The notes under the pieces are model-generated. The model was not told where the DNA came from and ran no database searches. It saw only the letters and a list, made by a program, of their open reading frames with translations. A program made the translations under genes and the position numbers. DNA of 64,000 bases from Rhexocercosporidium sp. MPI-PUGE-AT-0058. Its lineage: Eukaryota; Ascomycota; Leotiomycetes; Helotiales. Shown here in pieces: positions 30,421 through 41,505 of this stretch. Location of the stretch: NCBI GenBank assembly GCA_020746875.1, contig JAGTJL010000010.1:434001-498000 (forward strand), given 5' to 3'. Position 1 is the first letter of the stretch, and every line of letters starts with the position of its first letter.

Positions 30421-33400
30421 TTATTAAGGGTTTCTTACGGGGGTGTATTTTCTGATTTTAAATAAGAACTAATTTACTATTATAACTTTCGGATTTACTT
30501 TGTGATTTGCGGACGTACTTTGTGACTTTCGGATTATAATATGACTTATAAACCGCTTATAATTAAATTAAAATTAACGAATATTTATTAATATTTTTAA
30601 AAATATAACGTTAAGCGTACGGCTTTTATTTTTTAAGAATAATAAAACACTTAGTCCTTTTACGCGAGACGTCCGTAATATACTAACGTATAACTGTTCG
30701 TATATAAATATAAGTATTTATAAATTCAAATTAACGGTATAAAACGATTGACTTTAAGACTTATTTATTATTATTATAAAGTATAAACGGACCGGAAATT
30801 GCTTACGCTTTACCATAATCCTTAAACTTTTATCTATAGCGGTTAATTTAATATATAATAATATTTATAATTCTCCGTTAAAGTCTCTTTTAAGTAATCG
30901 AGCTTTAATATAATGCTTTCGTAAAGAAGTTATAATTATACGGGTATTATTATATAGCCCTTCTGGCGCGTTAAGGTTCTGTAAAAATAAGATAAAAGTC
31001 CCGATTTTAAGGTATAAATGCGAAAGGGGAAGTAAAAGAAAATTAATATTTTATAAAATTTCTGTAAGAAACTAATATAACTCACGTTCGGCTACATTTA
31101 CGTCCGTAATATATGTATCGGTCGATTAATACGTTTATATTTTACTTAAAAGGCGCTTAAAAATTATTTCGTTAAGCTTTATAACCGTAATATTTAAAGT
31201 AAAAAGTAAATACCGACTGCTAAAAGTTATAAGATTCCGTGAAATTTATAATATGAGGTCGCGGGGGTAAACGTGATTAATTAAAGCTGAAATACTTACG
31301 AGTTAATATATATATTTAAGAATTATAATTAAATGCTCTTACGTAAAGTCGTAAGGCAAATTACTAATTTAATTAACGAATTCCGGATTATAAACTCCTT
31401 CGCGGACCTATATATTAATCCGTAAAAAAATTCTCTTTAATCGCGGCCAGATAAACGACTTTTAAAGACAGGCGCTAACGATATCGGCTTGAGTATTATT
31501 AAGAACGATTAATAAGATTTATATAAAGTCGCTATTAAAGATTACCAGAACGCTTTTAAATAATATATCGTCTGTAAAACTCTGTAAATTAATTAATAGG
31601 CGATATACGACCTTAAAGTAATACTTGTATTATATTAATACCTCGTCTTAAATAATTAAATTTACGTTATAAAGTAATACGGCTAATATATTTTATTTTA
31701 TAATATTACTTATAAATTATTTATATAAATCAATTAGAATCTTGAATTGCGAATGTAACGTACGTCTGTTAGATAGTAATAAGGCCGTAATACCTGTAGA
31801 AGTAATATAAAAGACTGTTTTCTTTTGATTTTAATAATAATAATATAAAGTTTTATAAAAAAACGTTTTTCCGGAACCTCTTTAACCTTAAGTATAAAAA
31901 TAAGCGGTTTACGGGTCCGTAGAAATAGCAGTTGTAATCTCTATAAACGCAGCTTATTAATTTAAGTTTAATTAATTAATTATTTTAATAACGCGAATTA
32001 TTAAATCTTCGCGGAGTACCTTTATAATCTATTCGGTGTGTTTACGGCTTTAATCTCAAGTATTACTTAATAACTCGTAATCCGCAAGTGACTATTATAA
32101 GTCCGTAAGTCCGTTAGTAATTAAAAATAAGCCGTAATTATAATGAGAATTAATAAGCGGCAAAGGAAACCTTATTTTAAAACTTAATTTATAAGTTAAA
32201 TTATTATAGAAGTACTATTAATACTTTTCTTAAATGGCTCGCGGGTCCGCAAAGTCTTATTTACGCAATTCAGTTAAGAAAAGCGTTCATAAATTACTTA
32301 TAAAAATAAAAAGAATAACTTTATTAAAATAATTAAATTACTTTTTGTTATTCTTAGCTAAGTCACGCGTAATATAGGCGCCTTAATACGTTTCGTAAGT
32401 AACGCTTTTAAATTAATATAGCTCTTTATACGACTTAGTTTTACGAACGATTATTAAAAGTAACCGTAAATAAAACCGTTCGCCCGAAATAAAGTTATAA
32501 TAATATATACGGCTGATCCGATTTTTGCCTTTTTTATAAGGGGTTTATTTGTAACGGCGTGCGTTTTATACGTAATAGGCCGGAAACTCTGAATATAATC
32601 GAGGAGTGTCGTCTGAGTAGTTTATATTATATTTAAAGTATTTTATAAACGTAAAACGGGCCGTATCTTGTTTTACGATTAATTTTTTAATTAAAATATT
32701 ATTAAAAAAGTAAATAATTTATTTCTTTTTTAAATAAATTATAAAGTATTAAATTAAAGGCTATTCTTAATAAGTAAGGAACTTAAAAAGCCGTTAAATA
32801 GCTTTTAAGGGACTTATATACCGCGTTTATACGTAATAAGTGATTTTATTGTCCGTATTTAAAACCGTAAGAGTCGTACGGTCCGCACCTTTATATACGT
32901 ATTTATAAATATATTTAATAGCTTAAATTAACTTATAAACCTCGATATTAATATATAATTAATACTTATTGAAGAAATACAAATTATATAATATAATTTA
33001 GTAATTGTTTAAAGTAACGTTTTAACCGCTTTTATAAACTGTAAAAGTCCGTCTTTTATCTCGCTAATAATATTTTAAGTAATTATTTTTATGAACTTAT
33101 ATAATTTTAACGAAAGCCTTTAGAAACCGCTTTTAGTACTTTAACGGAGCGTTTACGTATTTACGGGCTATATAAGGTGCGTTTGAGTGGTTTAGTCCGT
33201 AAGGCCCGTGAATTATATAAATGAGAATTAATTCTTATAATTAACTCGTAGGATTTGTAACTTTATTAAGAAGCTCCGTAAATATAATTTTATTAATTTT
33301 TATAAGTATTAAATACTTTGCGGGAGATTATAAAAACAAAAGTAAGTATATATAAAATAAATCACGCTTTTAATATTTAATAATATATACGTAAGTAATA

Positions 33401-35443
33401 TATTTATTAAAAATATTATTTTTAATATTTTTTAAAAACTTAATAACTTTTAAACGAAATACGTACGTAATAAGATTAGGTCGATTATTTAATTGTTAAC
33501 TGTTTTTTAATTTATTAACGATTTTCGGCTATTATAAGTTAGCCGTAAACGTAATAAAGAGAGTCGGCCGTTCAAAAAAACGTATAATTATTATAAAATT
33601 TTAAAATAATTATTATATAAAACGATTGTTATTAATAAAAGAAGAAGGAAGTATATAACGACGGCTTAAATCTTCTGGATTTATATTTTCGTAAATTAAT
33701 ATATTTATAAGTTTAATATATAAGTCCGTATAAATATTCCTTTAATGTGTTCGTAATTAATTAAGACGTGTAATTTCGTAAGTAATATAAGCGTTAATAA
33801 CGTATTACTAAAATAAACGATTTATATAAAAGAGAATAAATTATTCTTCCTTTCTTTTATATAATTAAAACTTATAAAACGGTTATTAAGAGAGCCGTAA
33901 TTGTTTACGGGCGTTTCTGCGGTCGTAAAGCTATAAAGATTAATATTATTTATATTTATCGTATAAGAAGAGAAGGACGTAATATAATAATATATATATA
34001 TAATTAAAGTAACGGGCATTTAGTAAAGAAGCGGTCCGTTTCGGGTAGGTTTGCGGACCGTAAGAATTATATCTCGGCGATTAGCTTTATTATATTTATT
34101 TAAAAGGATACTTATTAGTTCTTTTATAATAAGCAAGTTCTTTCGGCGTTTATTAGCTCTTGTTTAAACTATTAAGCGTATTTGCGGACTTAAAAGGATT
34201 CGAAAGTGGCTATTTTAAGTTTGTAAACGCTTTCGTACGGTTTTATAAACTTTAATAAACGGGTTAGATTTTATAATTATTTTATATAAATCGCGGAGAA
34301 TTATAATATTAAGTTATAAGTTCTATTTTCGTTAAATTGCAGCCGTATAATTAAGGTCGTAAAAGAAAAGTTGTGTAAAGGCTAGAGTCTTTTACGAGCT
34401 AAGAACGATAAGTTCTTAAAAGTGGAAAAGTTAATTATAAATTATATAAGAGTTAACTCTACGACTTAAGTTTATACGGTTGTCTTTACTTATATTTACG
34501 GATGTAAAAGTTAACGCCGAATTATAATTATAAATATTTTAATAAAAATTATTATTTTACGGGTTTATATTATTTAAGAGCGTTTATAAAACGCGAGGTA
34601 GTGGCCGTAAGAAGTCTAATATTGTATTCCCTTTCTTATAATAAAGCTTAAATTATACGTTAGCGCCGGCTTTGTCGATTTAATATAACGCCGTATAATA
34701 GTTATACTCGTGTTTTATATTGTTAGCGTTATATGAATCCGTAACGACAAATATAAATTAAAAATTAAAGGGAATTTCTTATAATAGAGTTAGCGAAGAA
34801 GGAGAAAGGTTATTTATAAGCGGAGAAGTAAAGGGATTATTATCGTTAAGTACTATAAGAGGTAAAGCGGGGTTATTTACGGCTTCTTAAATAGCTTTTA
34901 TTTGAGCGCGCGTTTGCCGCGTACGTTTTATAAGTCGAGGATTGTTTGGAAGGGCCGTAATTAAGCTGTTACGGGTTTATTAAGGAGTATTAAAGTTTAA
35001 TTTATTTAAAGGTTGTTGTAGAATTGCTTTTAATTAAAGAACTATTAATTAACTTTAAATTATAGGCTTATTATAAACGTACTTTATGTCTTATATACGT
35101 ATTATATTAAATACTAAGGTAATTTATTATGAAGTCGCTTATAAGCCGCTTTTACTTATATATTACGTATTATTTAGTCGATGAAAAGTTTATTTAAACG
35201 TTAACGTGCAATCGAATTAAGTTGTTAGTATTATAAGGCGCGTTAAGACGCGTTAAAAGGGAGTTAAGTACGTTACGGTTATTTACGGGTAGTTATAAAC
35301 GGAAAGCTAAGGATTATAGTGTTCTTATAGTTAGGACGGGTGGAGGGCTACAGCTAATTATAGTATTTCACGTGACCCGTACTTTTAAAATCGGATCCAC
35401 ATTTAGCTCAATATTAAATAGATATATATCTTATTTTTATAAG

Positions 35444-35548
35444 TTTTTATTAATAAAATAAAAAGTTATTTTTCGTGCACAGACGTATTTTGTATAGGAT
35501 TTCAAGTGACCCGTTTACTTGCATGACCCGCTTACTATACAAGTACGT
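35444..35548 (-). repeat. Right 105-bp terminal inverted repeat
   Basis: Exact reverse complement of 28825-28929, followed by TA. Confidence 0.93.
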
Positions 35549-35550
35549 TA

Positions 35551-35743
35551 CCTTTTGTTTGGGTTGATAATGTCATCAAGGATGCAGCGGCTGCAGTGAT
35601 GGGAGATCGACGACGGTCGAAGCGTAAACAACCCGCACAGATCCTGGGGAAGAGATCGCGTACTCAAGAGCTGGAAGAGGCTAGAAAAGAAATCAAGGCG
35701 TCGGGAATAGAGGAATATTGTTCTGTGCTTAAGTTTGATTGAA
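35551..35743 (+). pseudogene. Fot1/pogo-type transposase C-terminal fragment
   Basis: Directly after the right TIR, one open frame reads PFVWVDNVIKDAAAAV, then a basic stretch (RRRSKRKQPAQILGKRSRTQ), and ends EIKASGIEEYCSVLKFD before TGA at about 35743. A basic linker followed by an E-x-CSVLxF end is the usual C-terminus of fungal Fot1/pogo transposases. The rest of the gene is missing, apparently cut off where the 6.7 kb element lies. It is not visibly RIP-damaged. Confidence 0.5.
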
Positions 35744-36105
35744 ACCTAGATCATCGTGGATATGAGCACCAAGGCTTGGATGCGAATGCATGATTTCTCG
35801 TGCATTGCTTAGTAATATTGTGTCGAATAATTTAGCTTAGTAATTGGCTGGTCTTGAGAACAAATCATGAACTGCTGGCATTGTTGCCCCGCAATCCTGC
35901 CGTCCAATCCTGACCTGTGAAATCTTCGGGCAACCATTACAATCCATAGTCCCAGCCTTGCGCCAGACCTACGTCTGCTACAGATCCAGCCCTTATGCTC
36001 ATCATCACCTACGTCAAGCTCTCTGCGATATCTTGTGAATCTCACTAAATGCTTGTCTTGAAATACTCTTGAGAGTAGATATCTTCGGGCACTCCCACCT
36101 CCATC

Positions 36106-39094
36106 ATGCGTCTGTTGGAGATTGATGACAACAATAAGCTCAGCCTAACCAAGAATCTTGCGAGCAACATCCCGGCTTATGCTATATTGTCCCATACGTG
36201 GGGCGACGATGGTCAAGAATTTACGTTCGAGGACCTAGCTAAAGGTGCGGGGAAGCTTAAGCCCGGCTATCGAAAGATTCGGTTTTGCGGAGACCAGGCT
36301 GCCCGAGATGGCCTTCAGTATTTCTGGGTCGACACTTGCTGTATTGACAAATCTGACACCGCTGAGCTTCAAAGTGCTATAAACTCCATGTTTCTCTGGT
36401 ACAAGAATGCGGCAAGGTGCTATGTTTATCTCCCGGATGTTTTGCTGTCTGAAGATAACAAGGTCCAGAACAGCCCTGATCTTAGTATTGAAATTGCCTT
36501 CCGGGCAAGTAGATGGTTCACCCGCGGCTGGACGCTCCAAGAACTTGTGGCGCCTTCTTCGGTCGAGTTCTTCTCCACAGGCTATCAGCGGGTCGGCGAC
36601 AAAAAGTCTCTTGAGCGTTTGATCCACGATGTCACAGGGATTCCGGTCGAGGCCTTTCAAGGGTATGAGTCAACAAGATATAGCTTCGAGGACAAACTTT
36701 CTTGGGTGACGAAGAGACAGACGAAAAAAGAAGAAGATATGGTTTATTCTCTACTAGGAATTTTTGGGGTATTCTTACCGCTGAATTATGGGGAGGGACG
36801 AGACAATGCGCTTCGGCGACTTCGAGATGAGGTCGAGAGGCGTTTCCCCAGTGGTCAGTATATGGAAAATTTCTTGTGTTAGGGTTCTTCTAGCTGATAT
36901 TTGCTTCACAGAACGACCAGCCTGGATTGTGCCATTCGAAAGAAACCGTCGCTTTACCGGTCGCCAGGTGCAGCTCGCTGAAGTCGAAGAGAAGTTACTC
37001 TGGGGCGGATGCACAAGAACAGCCATCGTCGGACTCGGAGGCGTCGGCAAGACCCAGCTAGCACTCGAGCTTGCCTACCAAATCCGAGACAAGTATCGCA
37101 GCTGCTCGGTCATCTGGATCCCGGCGACGAACGTGGAAAGTCTGCATCAAGCATACCTGGATGTCGCTCGCCAGCTCGGCATAGCCGGTTGCGAGGACAT
37201 GCAGGCAGATGTAAAGAGACTTGTCAAGGATTATCTAAGTAAAGAAAGCACCGGCCAGTGGCTCTTGGTGTTCGACAACGCCGACGATCTCAGTATGTGG
37301 ACCAGTCAAGTAGGATCTGAGCCAGGATTCGAACGGTTAATCGATTACTTACCGAAGAGCAAACGTGGATGTGTCTTATTCACCTCGCGTGACAGGAAGA
37401 CGGCTGCCAAGCTTGCGCAACAGAATGTTATACAATTGACGGAGATGGGCGAAGAAGTAGCTATGCAGCTGTTACAGAAGTGTCTGATCGACCCAGGTCT
37501 CGTCGAAAATAGGTCAGTAACGAAAACCTTACTTCGAGAGCTCACATACTTGCCCCTTGCCATCGTGCAAGCTGCCGCATATATTAATGAGAACGGGATC
37601 GCATTCGCAGAGTATCTGTCACTCTTGGCGGATCAAGAAGAAGAAGTCATCGAGCTGCTCAGCGAGGAGTTCGAGGATCATGGGAGGTATCGCAATGTGA
37701 AGAACCCAGTGGCTACGATATGGCTTATTTCGTTCCAGCAAATTCAACATCGCGATCCGCTCGCAGCTGACTATTTGTCATTTATGTGTTGCATCGATCC
37801 AAAGGACATTCCACGATCACTTCTTCCCCCGGGACCGTCACGCAAGAAAGAGATAGATGCGATTGGGACGCTCGATGCTTATTCTTTTATTAGTAAACGG
37901 CCCGCAGACCAGGCACTAGATCTTCATCGATTAGTACATCTAGCAACGCGGAACTGGCTTCGAAAGGAACATCTGCTGGCTCAATGGACGGAGAGCGTAG
38001 TTGAGCGTTTAGAAGACGTGTTTCCGGACGACGACCACAACAACCGAAGTCTCTGGAGGGCATACTTGCCACACGCTCGTTGCGTACTTGAGTCTAAGCT
38101 TGTTGACCAGGGATGGCAGAGTAGGATGAGTCTTTTATGGAAGTATGCAACATGTCTCTCTGCAGACGGACGATGGGATGAGGCTGAGGCTGCATATATT
38201 GAAGGTCTCGAAATCGAGAAGAGGGAACTTGGGGCCGACCATCCAGATACGCTGACCAGCATGGCTAGTCTCGCGTTAACATTTTGGAACCAAGGCCGAT
38301 GGGAGGAGGCCGAAAAGCTAGAGTTAAAAGTGATGGAGACGAGCAAGACGAAGCTCGGAGCCGATCATCTAAACACGTTGACTAGTATAGCTAACCTCGC
38401 GTCGACATTTCGAGACCAAGGCCGATGGGAGGAGGCCGAAAAGCTACAGCTGCAAGTGATGGAGACGAGCAAGACGAAGTTCGGGGACGACTATCCAGAT
38501 ACGCTGACTAGCATAGCTAATCTTGCGTCGACGTACTCGAACCAAGGCCGATGGGAGGAGGCCGAAAAGCTAGAGTTAGAAGTGATGGAGACTCGCAAGA
38601 CGAAGCTCGGAGCCGACCATCCAGACACGCTAACCAGCATGGGCAACCTCGCGTTAACATTTTGGAACCAAGGCCGATGGGAGGAGGCGGAAAAGCTGCA
38701 GCTGCAAGTAATGGAGACGAGCAAGACGAAGTTCGGGGACGACCATCCAGACACGCTAACCAGCATGGGCAACCTCGCGTTAACATTTTGGAACCAAGGC
38801 CGATGGGAGGAGGCGGAAAAGCTGGAGTTAGAAGTGATGGAGACTCGCAAGACGAAGCTCGGAGCCGACCATCCAGACACGCTGACTAGTATGAATAACC
38901 TTGCATTCACATGGAAAAGCCGACGCCGTATTAATGATGCTATTAACTTAATGGAGGAATGTGTGACATTACGAACCCAAATAATAGGCATCAATCATCC
39001 AAATACTTCGGCTTCTCAAACAGCACTCCTTAAATGGCTGACAGAGCGATCAAGGGTTAGTGATATGGTTGACGATGTTCCGATGATAATATAA
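36106..39094 (+). CDS. HET-NB-ARC-TPR NLR receptor (heterokaryon-incompatibility type)
   Basis: A fungal NOD-like receptor of about 976 residues, two exons (36106-36853, 36912-39094). The N-terminal HET domain has AYAILSHTWGDD, YFWVDTCCIDKS and RWFTRGWTLQELVAP; HET domains execute cell death in vegetative incompatibility. The NB-ARC NTPase follows: P-loop GLGGVGKTQ (about residues 290-298), Walker B LLVFDNADD (about 367-375), CVLFTSRD, LPLAIVQAAAYI and an MHD-like LHRLVHLATRNW. The C-terminus is a sensor of about seven 42-residue kinesin-light-chain-like TPRs, five almost identical at DNA level. The intron phase (g|aa) restores SERPAW. The gene is intact, not RIP-damaged, and lies between two mobile elements. 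Its role in self/non-self recognition is inferred from architecture. The recognised ligand is unknown. Confidence 0.93.
38267..38905 (+). repeat. Five tandem 126-bp TPR-coding repeats in the NLR
   Basis: The block NQGRWEEAEKL recurs every 126 bases (AACCAAGGCCGATGG or its near-identical GACCAAGG form at about 38288, 38414, 38540, 38666 and 38792). Two alternating variants are seen: LELxVMETxKTKLGADH and LQLQVMETSKTKFGDDH. Weaker repeats flank the array. Such internally homogenised repeats are known from fungal NLRs of the HET-D/HET-E and NACHT-TPR type, where they shuffle specificity. Confidence 0.95.
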
Positions 39095-39257
39095 TGAAAG
39101 ACTAAATCAAACGCAAAAGCATCACAAAGACTTTATGTCAAACAAGGCTATGATTTCACTTCTTTTAAGCTTAAGCCACAAGATCAAAGGCAGTCAATTA
39201 ATCTTACGAGCCACTTGTGCTAGTTATAACCAGTTATAGCCTTAGGTCTTAGTATTA

Positions 39258-41089
39258 ACGTCCCACCCTACTATTCCGCCCACCCCCCTATTCCGCCCAC
39301 TTCGCTTAACTCACCGCCATATCTACCTACTAACTTAAATAATTAATTACTCCTTGATTCTTTAATTAATTCTTTTCAAATTTGGAATGCGATTTGTCCT
39401 TATTATAAAGCCTGAATATACCGAGTACGACATTATGTGTGCGCTTGCAGAGATCGCAAACGGCAAGTCATTGCGGAAGGCATTGCTTGAATGGGGTGTT
39501 CTAAGGTCTACCCTTTGTGGCCGCAACACAACGACGTTATCTTATAAGGAAGCCGCTAGTTACTTATAAAGGCTACTTACCTTAGTAGAGAGTCGATTGA
39601 CTAATTGGGTTTTGACTTAGGAGTCTCTTGGTCGTGGAGTTACGCATGCATAGATTAGGGTTTTTGGAGAGCGTCTTCTAGCTCTTCAAGGAGATCATCT
39701 ACTACTTGGAAAACACTAGATTTCTAGGTTTTTGGCACGGAATCTTATTCTGAAGACGAAAAAGTAGATATACGTCGATTCTGTACGTGTCAATAGCGCT
39801 TGTTCCGATGTTATTAAGCCTTGGTTCTAAAAATTGGAGATTCTAGCTATTAAGGCTATTCTAGCGAGTTAACGATGGAATATGGACGAGACTGGCATTA
39901 TAGAAGGTTATGGTTTGAATGGTTTCATTATAAGGCACGCTGAAAAGCGTAAAATTCAAGGAAAACAGCCTGGCTCACGTACTTAGACGTCAATTATTAA
40001 GTATATCTCTGCTATAAGGGTCTTTACACAACCTCTTGTAATTTACAAGGGAAAATCGGTGTAGTAACAGTGGTTTCCGTCTTAATTAGACGTATTCAAC
40101 GACTAGCACTTTACTATAACCGATAATAGATAGACGACTAACGAGACGGCTCTTGAATAGCTAATGAAAGTGTTTATCCCTTAAACGGATCCACGTAATC
40201 ATTTAGCAAGACTTCTTATTCTAGACGGCCACAGGAGCCATAAGACTATGGAATTCCTTTAAAAGTACTTTAAAAACAATATATTTCTATTATATTTACT
40301 CGTACATACGTCACACGTCTTGTAACCCTTGGATTTAACGGTTTTCTCTGCGCTAAAGCGTATTTACCGGAAGGAATTACATAAATTGAATTCTTTAATC
40401 GATTACACGTTAATTAGCAAGCGCAATTTCCTTCTCTATTATTAAAAAGCACGCTAAGATACTATCACTCCTTCTAATATTAAATCTAAGTGGAGAGTTA
40501 ATAGATTATGGCCGGTATCTCTAGCGAAACCCTTAATGAGCCTGTTATTACTAGAAAATAGTAATAAATCGACAGCCCTAGCTCTCTAAGAGTCTCAGAG
40601 AGTAATAACACCACCTCCTGAGCCTTCTAGCACTTTCATTTAGTTATAGACTCCTAAAGCTGCGAAAGATCTTCGTTTATAAATACGCACTTTAGCAAGC
40701 GAATTACATAATTAGTATCCGACGTAGCGTTTACTTTTTAGGAAGATTATGAAAGGATTTAATAAAAAGGATTACGAATTAGGGAAAGCAAATATAAGAA
40801 TTAGAAAGTTAGAAGAGCGATTAAAGTAGTTAAAGCTAAGGAAAAGAAAGAAAGTCTAAACTAGCCTAAATTCCAAGTTTACGACAATACGTGTTATTTA
40901 AGCGGCTCAAATTGCGGCTGGGGATCGTTAAATTACATTTATAGAATTAAAATTAAAAGGAGATTCTGACTCTACAAAATCTTATATAGAAGTTGACGTA
41001 AAATAGAATTATTAAGTGTTGAATAAAAAGTGCTGATATTACGCGAGGTGGGCGGAATGGGGGGTAGGCGGAATAGTAGGGTGGGACGT
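39258..41089 (+). mobile_element. Fot1/pogo-type DNA transposon, complete ends, mutated transposase
   Basis: A 1832-bp element with about 45-bp TIRs: the left begins ACGTCCCACCCTACTATTCC and the right end is its reverse complement with a few mismatches. TA flanks both sides (39256-39257 and 41090-41091), the expected target duplication. The empty site can be seen in the left arm of the inverted repeat, which lacks it. Size, TIR and TA target all fit the Fot1 group of Tc1/mariner-pogo elements. Confidence 0.92.
39387..41010 (+). pseudogene. Fot1/pogo transposase pseudogene (HTH_psq + DDE_1)
   Basis: The transposase reads in essentially one frame from the ATG at 39387. N-terminal psq-type helix-turn-helix: YTEYDIMCALAEIANGKSLR. 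The DDE_1 nuclease follows: WNMDETGIIEGYG, then LLILDGHRSHKT and HTSHVL-stop-PLDLTVFSALK. About twenty stops occur, nearly all TAG at expected Trp or Gln positions (for example before PLDL, where Gln is usual), the mark of C-to-T and G-to-A changes. The element can no longer encode a working enzyme. Confidence 0.88.
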
Positions 41090-41505
41090 TATATACATAA
41101 AAAGTATAACCGAGCAGCATTTCGTGGGTCGCTGACCTGCCACTTCTCGTGTACGTAACTCTACCAGTTTTAAAAAGAAACCAAAAGAAATAAGTGCGCC
41201 TTATTTAGAATATCTATACCGAGTATTACACAGCTTTTAAGCTTTTAAAACTTCTAGGAAGGTGGTTAAATTTCAAGGGGAATAGAGCAGGTACAAACAA
41301 GCTGATTATGAAAACAAAAATAAATGGCCTTCTGTATAGATTCCTTGGGAAACAAACATAAATGCCTAAGGTTCTAACTGTCAAGTGCCGATATCAGGCA
41401 CTGGGATGAGAGTAGAGTAAATTGGGGTGAGTTATTCGTAATGAAGTAAAATATGATGTTGTACTACGGGACTTTCGCTTCGCAGGGATGTCGGTTACTT
41501 CGCTC

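Larger units (their letters stand above)
28823..35550. mobile_element. 6.7 kb element with perfect 105-bp TIRs and RIP-saturated interior
   Basis: Terminal inverted repeats at 28825-28929 and 35444-35548 are identical over 105 bases and start ACGTACTTGTATAGTAAGCG; TA flanks both ends (28823-28824 and 35549-35550). The interior is extremely A/T-rich with almost no CpA or TpG but many CpG and TpA, the classic residue of RIP. No ORF longer than about 65 codons survives. The TIRs keep their CpA sites and GC content. The long TIRs and TA duplication point to a class II (cut-and-paste) DNA element, but the family cannot be named because no transposase motif is readable. It may contain nested insertions. 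Confidence 0.85.
39058..41505. repeat. Right arm of large inverted repeat, split by a Fot1 element
   Basis: The inverted counterpart of 28153-28822: about 38990-39257 (NLR coding end and 3' flank) plus 41092-41505. The arm is contiguous once the Fot1 element at 39258-41089 is taken out. It ends at GATGTCGGTTA near 41505, matching TAACCGACATC at the left arm edge. Confidence 0.85.

Noticed and set aside
28930..35443. Possible mitochondrial-DNA insertion, because of the extreme A/T content
   Set aside because: CpG is frequent and CpA/TpG nearly absent, and the block is bounded by perfect TIRs. That fits RIP of a nuclear transposon, not mtDNA.
36106..36882. Reading the HET part as a separate short protein ending at 36882
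   Set aside because: A 58-bp GT...CACAG intron (36854-36911) joins it in phase to the NB-ARC part, giving the well-known domain order.
38491..38994. Minus-strand ORF across the NLR TPR array
   Set aside because: The periodic minus-strand reading is only the reverse complement of the 126-bp repeats.
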